Assembly (NCBI GenBank): GCA_037783545.1
Contig: JBBELK010000163.1
Location: forward strand, 186,001-250,000
Direction of reading: 5' to 3'
From: Henricia sp. BOLD:AAB3569
Taxonomy: Eukaryota; Echinodermata; Asteroidea; Spinulosida; Echinasteridae
DNA length: 64,000 bases
Each line of letters begins with the position of its first letter. Position 1 is the first letter of the stretch. Positions 56,849 to 64,000 of this stretch are shown piece after piece. The translations under genes and the position numbers were made by a program. Below the pieces are notes generated by a model. The model saw only the letters and a program-made list of their open reading frames with translations. It had not been told where the DNA came from and ran no database searches.

Positions 56849-58847
56849 ATAAGAGAGTCATGCACCATACTAACAGGCCGTTGGCAACGGTTGCCAAGTG
56901 GCAAGGGGGTGCACGCTAGAACATGTTAGCCGGCGCGAAAGTCTGTACGGTACCTGGAATACCTCGCACATGAAGAAGCTGGACCATCCGAAATTACATG
57001 TTGAAATTGCATGTTGAAACATGTGCTCGCCATGAAATTTCGTCAAAATAACGAGTTAGAACGTCTTGTTTGACTCGAAATGGACGTTAACTTTGAAAGC
57101 TGGATCGTTCCCAATCTGTGCATGATAAATTCAAGAAAAGAGTAACGATTTCGGGTTATAAGACTGGTTTAAAGTTGCCGATTAAACGTCGAACCTGAAC
57201 GAAGGGAGACGTATACACTTTACAGCAAACTCGACTTGAAATAGGGGAAATAAGATGACATGCAGCTGGTAAATCTTGCCACAATGATAAAATTAATATC
57301 GCCGTTGATATGATATATCCATTCGACGGAACTTCGTCAGAAATTGGCGAGTTTTGCTGTTTCCGATCTGAACGCGACAGCGAGCGACTCTCGTTTTGCG
57401 TACATGACCGGCATATTTTAAATACACCTTCCGAAGCCCAAGTAAAATCGCGAGAAATACATCAACGTACGCGACTTAATTAAGTGGAGATATAAATACC
57501 GTACACCCTCGCCACTAATTCTTTCTAATATTACATGATATTAAGCCTCCATAAAGTTTAAAATTGGTAAGGAAACATGATTTGGTTAGGAAACATTAAT
57601 TTTGCGTGTGTGGACCGGGAATAATGGAAATGCGAAAATTATGCGATGCCTATACCAAATATACCAAAATATAAAAGTTCGATCGTATTCCGGTTCGTGT
57701 TTGCCAGACAGATTTGTGAAACTGAGTACTGTTATAGGAGATATACTTGTTCGTATTTGTTTAAAATTTTATTCTAATAGAAGTGTGCTACGGGTGCTGT
57801 TTGTCGCCCACAAATTAAAGCCTGCCCTTTTTTCCCATCTAAATTTTTAGTGGTGAATTCCGTATTCCACACGGATATGGACAAACTCTACAACGTATAA
57901 CACGTCAAGTTTTTGCAGCCGATTGAGTATTTCAAAAATCCGTTGCAACTTGTATGTAGCTAGATAATCATTGTAATTCATAATTGAATTACTTTTGATT
58001 TTACTCATTGCTGCGAGACGTCGATCATTTGCGAAAACAAACGGGCATGACTTTTCAAAAAATTCAAACATTTTTGTATATACACGACAGCCACTAATTC
58101 TTTATGCCGAACGTTTAAATTTGGAAGAATTAATGGCGAGGGTGTACGGTATTTATAATTTGATATCTCCACTTGATTAAGTCGCGTACGTTGATGCATT
58201 TCTCGCGATTTTATTTGGGCTTCGGAAGGTGTATTTGAAATATGCCGGTCATGTAGGCAAAACGAGAGTCACTCGCTGTTATGTTGAACGCGCGTTTTGG
58301 AACAGTAAAACTCGCCAATTTCTGACGATGTTCCGTAAAATGGATAAATAATCAACGGCGATATCAATGTTATCATATTGTGGCAAGATTTACAATCTGC
58401 ATGTCATCTTATTTCCCCTATTTCAAGTCAAGTTTGCTGTATAGTGTATAGGCCTACGTCTCCTTTCGTTCGGGTTCGTGACGTTCAATCGGCAACTTTA
58501 AACCAGTCTTATAACCCGAAATCATTATCGTTACTCTTTTCTTGAATTTATCATGCACAGATTGGGAACGATCCAGCTTTCAAAGTTAACGTCCATCTCG
58601 AGTCAAACAAGACGTTCTAACTCGTTATTTTGACGAAATTTCATGGCGAGTAGCCTACATGTTTCAACATGCAATTTCAACATGTAATTTCGGATGGTCC
58701 AGCTTCAAAATGCATAGAGTACTGTGCGAGGTATTCCAGGTACCGTACAGACTTTCCCGCCGGCTAACATGTTCTAGCGTGCACCCCCTTGCCACTTGGC
58801 AACCGTTGCCAACGACCTGGTAGTCTGATGGTGCAAGACTCTCTTAT
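56849..58847. mobile_element. 2.0-kb foldback element with about 0.7-kb arms
   Basis: ATAAGAGAGTCATGCACCAT at 56849 faces its near complement ending at 58847. Arms run about 56849-57515 and 58125-58847 with high identity (for example CCAAGTGGCAAGGGGGTGCA and GATAAATTCAAGAAAAGAGT with their complements). The 0.6-kb spacer is AT-rich and noncoding, with its own inner pairing (TGGCGAG; CACTAATTCTTT). No transposase. No clear target duplication. Confidence 0.8.
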
Positions 58848-60574
58848 CCTTTATGGACAAAGTTTTTGGAAGGCGAAAAGAAACAGCCCAAAGAACAATC
58901 AAAGTTTTATGTCAATCCGGTTTGAGCAGCTTTAATTCATCGCAATCAACACCACTAGCGATAATACAAGCAAATATGATTCCTTTATCAGCTATTAGTT
59001 TCCGGCCGCAGCGGACCCGCGAAACTTTGCAACAATTAAGCAAAATAACACCACTAGCGATAACAAGCAAATATGATTCCTTTATCAGCTATTAGTTTCC
59101 GGCCGCAGCGGACCCGCGAAACTTTGCAACAATTAAGCAAAATAATTAAGCAAGCAACATTATTTATCAGCTGTTAGTTTCTTGCCGCAGCGGGCACGCG
59201 AAACTTTGCAACAATTTTCTGATTAGTTTCCGGGCGCAGCGGGCACGCGAAACTTTGCAACAATTAAGCAAAACCAAACATACAATAAATAAATCATATA
59301 CAAAGTCGTGTATGATTTCCATTAGCATTGTTTGCGCAATCGTAAACAATAATAACAAAATATACTAAGTGATAAAACTACACAAGGAATCAGGCGTAAA
59401 TTAAATCAAGATAAAAAGCGAAGGTCATAATCCACCAAAATTTAGGTTAATTTGGGGGTCTAGAATGAAATTCCCGCAACCTAAGCCATCCTGGGAAAGG
59501 CGAAAATTCCCTCAAACCCAGTGGGAAAATAAGGGTAAAATTCCTTTCCTGCTCCGATTCACTGCATTTGGCAACCAAGTATTGACTCCAGGACTGGCCA
59601 GCAAAATTATTGTACCCAATTGACCCCAAAGCCGTAAACCCTCCCATGCCAATGATGTAGGCTGGTGAAAGGGGGAGGCGGTGGGCGTTTTCTAGAAGAC
59701 CGAGCAAAGTGATGTTGAACGCTTAGCTGCTCAAACGAAAGTGAAGAATGCTTTATCAGGGCCGATCCCTTCGCCCCCAAATCCAAACGATACTAATGAC
59801 TTCAAATCAATCAAACTTCACACCGCCAGCGACAAAAGCCAGGCCCCCAGACTTGCAAGCGCCAGGAACCAAATTACCAAGTATGAAACAAAGACCCCCT
59901 TGTCCAGGCGTATAAATCATTTGAAGCTCATAAAATGGCCTCAAATTTATTATCCTTTATGGACAAAGTTTTTGGAAGGCGAAAAGAAACAGCCCCGAGA
60001 ACAATCAAAGTTTTATGTCAATCTGGTTTGAGCAGCTTTAATTCATCGCAATCAACACCACTAGCGATAATACAAGCAAATATGATTCCTTTATCAGCTA
60101 TTAGTTTCCGGCCGCAGCGGACCCGCGAAACTTTGCAACAATTAAGCAAAATAACACCACTAGCGATAACAAGCAAATATGATTCCTTTATCAGCTATTA
60201 GTTTCCGGCCGCAGCGGACCCGCGAAACTTTGCAACAATTAAGCAAAATAATTAAGCAAGCAACATTATTTATCAGCTATTAGTTTCTTGCCGCAGCGGG
60301 CACGCGAAACTTTGCAACAATTTTCTGATTAGTTTCCGGGCGCAGCGGGCACGCGAAACTTTGCAACAATTATTAAAGCAAAACCAAACATACAATAAAT
60401 AAATCATATACAAAGTCGTGTATGATTTCCATTAGCATTGTTTGCGCAATCGTAAACAATAACAGCAAAATATACTAAGTGATAAAACTACACAAGGAAT
60501 CAGGCATAAATTAAATCAAGAAGGTCATAATCCACCAAAATTGAGGTTAATTTGGGGGTCTAGAATGAAATTCC
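58848..60574. repeat. 0.62-kb direct duplication, 1.1 kb apart
   Basis: 58848-59474 and 59949-60574 are near-identical direct copies starting CCTTTATGGACAAAGTTTTT and ending TCTAGAATGAAATTCCCGC. They are separated by 474 bp of unrelated sequence (59475-59948). An 80-residue frame (MDKVFGRRKETA...) is present in both but reads through tandem repeats and shows no known domain; it is not called a gene. Confidence 0.9.
58978..59262. repeat. Tandem array of a palindromic 50-95-bp unit (also at 60078-60365)
   Basis: Each unit has TTAGTTTCCGGCCGCAGCGG followed by ACCCGCGAAACTTTGCAACA, and most have AATTAAGCAAAA. GTTTC and GAAAC with the GC-rich core between them form a dyad. Four units occur here, and four more in the second copy of the duplication, with unequal spacing. 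Confidence 0.85.
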
Positions 60575-60909
60575 CGCCAAACGGACGAATGGCGTGCAGC
60601 ACGTCATTCGGCCGCCGCCAAATAAACCCAGTTGTGTTTAGTGTACAAACCAATTAGGGAAGAATTTCCCTAATGCCCGTGCAAACTTTGGCTAAAACGA
60701 TTTCAACTGGTTTCCGTCATCATGAAACAGGTGTGAGAAATTTCAGGGTGCCAAATAACGCTCCCCCGAGGCAACACGGAAAAGGCAAGGGATAAATCGA
60801 TGTAGCGTACGACGTATAGCTTTTCGATGGCGCTTTGTTCGTGTGCGCCGTGGTACGGCACCCGGGGAGGGATGTCCGAAAATAGAAATAATCGTATGAA
60901 CGAAGCACC
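60575..60909. other. Unannotated spacer
   Basis: No supported feature between the duplication and the LINE tail. Confidence 0.35.
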
Positions 60910-61170
60910 TCAAACAATTAGGTTTGTTCGTCTGAGCCAGTTTCTGAAAGTCTCGTCAAGGATATGCATATTCCCTTGAGGGCGGTAGAGGTCACAGTGT
61001 TTCATGATATGCTCTGGTGTCTGCACTGCACCACAGTCACAGCTGTGACTGGGGCTCAATAAAATGATACACTGAGGCAAAACCGTGCAAATGGCGACTA
61101 AACCCCGTCGCACCAAAAGCTGAAGAACAAGCTTATCAGGAAGCCGTCCAATGTCATTGTAGCCAACCAC
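60910..61170 (-). pseudogene. C-terminal tail of a non-LTR reverse transcriptase
   Basis: On the minus strand an 86-residue frame ends CDCGAVQTPEHIMKHCDLYR, then NWLRRTNLIV and a stop at 60910-60912. The C-x-C-G...Q-T-x-E-H-I...C-x-L-Y pattern is the Cys/His tail that ends many LINE ORF2 proteins. No reverse transcriptase core lies upstream within range, so this is a 5'-truncated remnant, common for LINEs. It differs from the LINE at 26.5-29.1 kb, whose tail lacks this finger. Confidence 0.65.
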
Positions 61171-62389
61171 AACGATGATGGCTGCGGGAAACGTATAGGT
61201 TCCGTGTCAGCAAGTTCGATGAGGAATCCGCGAATGATGCCAAAGAGAGCTCCATCGACCGAATGGTTGCCATCGACGCTATAGCGTTGTCCCCCATGCA
61301 AACGAGTGGCCCACCCATGACGCATGATCGACCATTGAGTCGCCATCGACCCAAATGGCCGGTGTCCCTGGGGCTCAAAAAGAAAGAGAAAGAACAAAAC
61401 AAAGGAGCATGACACTTCGACCATTAAGAAGGGGTGGGGCGTCTTGCGCCCAAACTCACCTACAGAAAACCCTTTACACGTAAAATAATCCAGTTAAAAT
61501 TCTTACATAACGTCTGAACACATCCGATTGCCAACTGCCCATGACTTTGATATAGTCATCGGAAAAACCGGACATTGCTACAGACGTTGCCGCACCACTT
61601 CAGAATGAATGATATGAAAAACTGCCATCGCGCAGACCGAAAAAGTTCAACCATGGACGATAAGAACGGCCGGGAACTGTGACCGCGGAACAAGCACTCC
61701 ATCAAAATGTGCCAAAAACAAGTTGTGTGTTTGGCGGAGCAGCAGCGCATGTATTCACTGGACATAAAGACAAATCGCCATGAACAGCCACCGGTAAAAC
61801 AATTATTCAAACAGCCCCGGCCAAGTTGATTAGTTTAGACAAACGCACGAGAATTTAAACAGAATGCGGCTGTGATGGGGAAACGAAATAAAGTGTGACA
61901 TCAAAACGTTGAAGAGCAGCGGGTGCAGTTGTAGCGTCTTCGTACACGAAAACACTTTATTTATTGTTAGTCCCTTTAAGACAAGCCTCCATGCATTTCC
62001 AGATTTTCCAATCCCTTGTCCATTGTCTAAGCAATGGTTTCAGTAGTTTTATTCTTTCAGCCCTGTACTGTCAATCTTAATTGATTGTCACTTCTTCACC
62101 ATCAGACCCACTTTTATTGCTTTTCACTTCCTGACTACATTTCATCACTTCACTAATTACTCCAGACCCAGACTTAGTGTCTCCAGGTTTTATTACCTTG
62201 GATTTTATTAGTCCAGTCAGTACCCTATTTTTGACCACTCTCGTCTCAACCACAGACCAGTGAACAACCTTCCTTTTCCTTTGCGCTCGACAAGCAGAAT
62301 AAATGTAGTCCAACTTTGTTCCCATCAAACTGCGTTCCTTGTTATCTTCCTTCAAGACTCAATTGTAATATTAGTACTAAATACTAAAT
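61171..62389. other. Unannotated region, right part perhaps an LTR
   Basis: No gene supported. The last 400 bp precede a primer-binding-site-like sequence, so an LTR may end near 62388, but its start and a partner copy were not found. A 92-residue minus-strand frame at 62077-62355 is Ser/Lys-rich without recognised domain. Confidence 0.35.
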
Positions 62390-62560
62390 TGGTGACCCCG
62401 ATGACGTACGTCATGGCTTCACGCTATTGAGACTACCCATAAATGTTCAGCTGGTCGTAACGTCTGCCGGAGATTCAATGAAGGTGGAGCAACTAGCTGA
62501 GCTTGCCGACAAAGTCATGGATGTTGCTGTACAATCACAATCCATCAATTCCATGACCAC
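62390..62560 (+). pseudogene. Primer-binding-site-like sequence and Gag fragment of a second Ty3/gypsy-type element
   Basis: TGGTGACCCCGATGACGT at 62390-62407 resembles the site directly after the 5' LTR in Mag/SURL-like elements. Soon after, a frame reads RLPINVQLVVTSAGDSMKVE and QLAELADKVMDVAVQ, a block typical of the C-terminal part of Gag in such elements. Only about 20 bp separate the two, so most of gag is deleted. Distinct from the 42.7-49.3 kb chromovirus. Confidence 0.5.
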
Positions 62561-62562
62561 AA

Positions 62563-62853
62563 CAGCAACCAGTACAACAGCACGGCCACACTTACGCCAA
62601 CATGGGCCACTCGCCGCACATGCAAGTCACGTCTGAAGTGGTCCTAGGCGACCAAGGCCTGCCCATAGCCAGCTACAGCATGGACCAGTATCAGAACAGC
62701 GTGCTGCAAAGGCCCGGTATGAGCATGCCCAGTGGGGCCTTCGTCGCGCCCCAGTCGCAGATTGGGGTTCTTGTAGCCACCAGCAACCAACAACCATACA
62801 CCCTGTTACAGTCCAGTAAATCCATTGAACAGTCATACCTAAACGTAGTATAA
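62563..62853 (+). CDS. Gln/Met/Ser-rich ORF, possible last exon or captured host sequence
   Basis: An open frame with PQQQPVQQHGHTYANMGHSP, then VVLGDQGLPIASYSMDQYQ and a Gln/Ser-rich end stops at 62851-62853. Low-complexity His/Gln/Met/Ser composition recalls the C-terminal tails of animal transcription factors, but no factor is recognised. It begins about where the Gag-like frame fades (62560), in another frame, and ends 22 bp before an LTR-like sequence. It may be a terminal exon with CAG acceptor near 62575, or sequence captured by the retroelement. GC content is higher than its surroundings. Confidence 0.35.
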   Translation, partial: QQPVQQHGHTYANMGHSPHMQVTSEVVLGDQGLPIASYSMDQYQNSVLQRPGMSMPSGAFVAPQSQIGVLVATSNQQPYTLLQSSKSIEQSYLNVV

Positions 62854-62875
62854 AACTTTTATTGTTAAAGTTTAC

Positions 62876-62994
62876 TGTTGCGTTTATGCGTGGGGGTATA
62901 TATGCTGATTAACGTGTAATAAATTTTAATTCGAAACCAGAGACGAAAGTGGAAGCAGCAGATTTATTCTGTAGATAATCCCCGGGTCGTAACA
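62876..62994 (+). repeat. Short LTR of a third LTR retroelement
   Basis: TGTTGCG at the start and CGTAACA at the end form the TG...CA inverted edges. Inside are GTATATATG (TATA-like) and AATAAA. Directly after it, TGGCGTAGTCGGCAGGG (62996-63012) looks like a primer-binding site. Only one LTR is in the window; the body would extend to the right. Confidence 0.55.
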
Positions 62995-63012
62995 TTGGCG
63001 TAGTCGGCAGGG

Positions 63013-64000
63013 TTTAAACTGGTCGATAGTCCGTGTATTCATGGAGGTGATTTATCGACATTTTTACGACCGCTGGAATTATTTCGTGAATCTGGTTTAG
63101 TGGGCCGGCGAGAGATTGCCCGACGTTCGAATTGAGCCTCTCGCGAAAATTTGTTGGCTACCGACGGGCACCGAGTTGGAGGTGGGACCGAGGGACCAAC
63201 GAACTTGTGAACATTTTGTTTTGGGTACCCAAGAAATAACATAAAGCAGTACAACGACAACGTGTGAAGACGTTTATTAAAATAATTCTGTCAAGTGGAA
63301 TGGTGAATTCGAGGACTAAATGTAACTGCGACACAACGATCACAGGCTGTGTTAACTATAGAAAATAACCGACAATTTAGTGCAGCGTTTACGGCCGAGA
63401 TTTTTCGTTTCCATGTGGAGGTCATTTCCGAAAATCTTCCCAGCGACGCGCGCTCCATTGGAGACGATGGTACATCGATGTGCATGCACGGACAGTTAAC
63501 CAGTCTAATGGTGGCGCCCTCGTGAGACGAGCCTGTCGATCACAGATGCCATCGCCGCGATGTCGTGGAGTCCTTGCTTGAGCCATTGAGGAGTTGACGG
63601 TGGAGACGATTTTTGGATACGGGAGTGGAACGACTTGGAACTCGGAAGGTTCATTCTCGACTATTCAAGGGGATCGTAAGCTTTGGAACAAACGATGAAC
63701 ATTCATAACAATACTGCATCGGACATGATTTATTTGCGAGTTGCGTGCTGTCTAACATTCATCATGGATGTTTACGCGTAGGCAGCCCAGTTTTTAGTAC
63801 ACAGTATGTACGTGTGCATCACGCTGATTTTCATACGAACACAAAACTGTTGGGTATTATGCGCGTGGCTCATGCTGACGAATTTGTTGTTCAAACAAAT
63901 TTAAGAATTGTTGTTGTGATAGCTCAAATTTAATTTTGTAGCAAATTGTTTGTGATGGTTTGTGCCCCTGCATAGTTTATGATTGAATCAAATTCGTGAG
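63013..64000. other. Leader of the right-end retroelement or spacer
   Basis: No Gag or other coding region is recognised before the window ends. If the LTR call is right, this is an untranslated leader of unusual length, or the element is deleted. Confidence 0.35.

Noticed and set aside
58853-59095. An 80-residue ORF present twice (second at 59935-60201)
   Set aside because: The conservation is explained by the recent direct duplication, and half of the frame reads through tandem repeats.
58978-60365. CRISPR-like array (palindromic repeat with spacers)
   Set aside because: Eukaryotic context, unequal unit lengths, spacers that are themselves repeated, and a copy in each half of a duplication; this is a tandem repeat.
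62077-62355. A 92-residue minus-strand ORF
   Set aside because: Charged and Ser/Lys-rich without motif, lies in a likely LTR region.

Overview
The window looks like repeat-rich genomic DNA of a marine invertebrate deuterostome, most likely an echinoderm or another ambulacrarian. This placement is an inference. It rests on very frequent TACATGTA and TAGGCCTA words, TRIM and F-box/WD40 genes in a sea of inverted-repeat elements, a chromodomain Ty3/gypsy element, Tc1 copies, and fragments of uncharacterised Cys/His-rich families that I associate with marine invertebrate genomes. No rRNA, intact tRNA gene, operon or CRISPR array is present.

Only one apparently intact protein gene is visible: a single-exon F-box/WD40 protein (22654-24303) carrying an exact 105-bp internal duplication. 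A TRIM-type gene (53370-55248) keeps RING, two B-boxes and coiled coil, but its propeller half is broken by frameshifts and a stop. Two decayed uncharacterised genes lie at 2322-6598 (minus) and about 31770-33330 (plus). Weak exon candidates are at 119-255 and 17067-17176.

Most of the rest is mobile DNA. From left to right: a three-armed foldback (0.5-1.8 kb); a 4.1-kb element with long inverted arms around a 21-bp minisatellite (7.1-11.2 kb); two TIR elements side by side sharing one duplicated target (12.3-13.9 kb); a tRNA-derived SINE (14.4 kb); a TTAA MITE (16.2 kb); a Tc1 element (20.7-22.3 kb); a broken non-LTR retrotransposon with a MITE inside (26.5-29.1 kb); nested MITEs (29.6-30.0 kb); hairpin families with a CCCGAGG apex (33.4-36.6 kb and 40 kb); a 1.1-kb inverted-repeat element with TAAA target duplication (37.2 kb); a cluster of nested palindromes (39.6-42.0 kb); a chromovirus with both LTRs, inserted in a TIR element and itself split by a deleted Tc1 copy (42.4-49.4 kb); a second member of the minisatellite-bearing element, ending 9 bp before the TRIM ATG (49.7-53.4 kb); a 2-kb palindrome (56.8-58.8 kb); a 0.6-kb direct duplication with internal tandem repeats (58.8-60.6 kb); and LTR-retroelement and LINE remnants to the right end.

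The best candidate for something undescribed is the pair of elements at 7084-11232 and 49683-53357. Both end in TAGTCAGG, both have perfect 3-bp target duplications (TCC and TAT), both have related inner arms, and both have a large GC-rich minisatellite as cargo instead of a gene.
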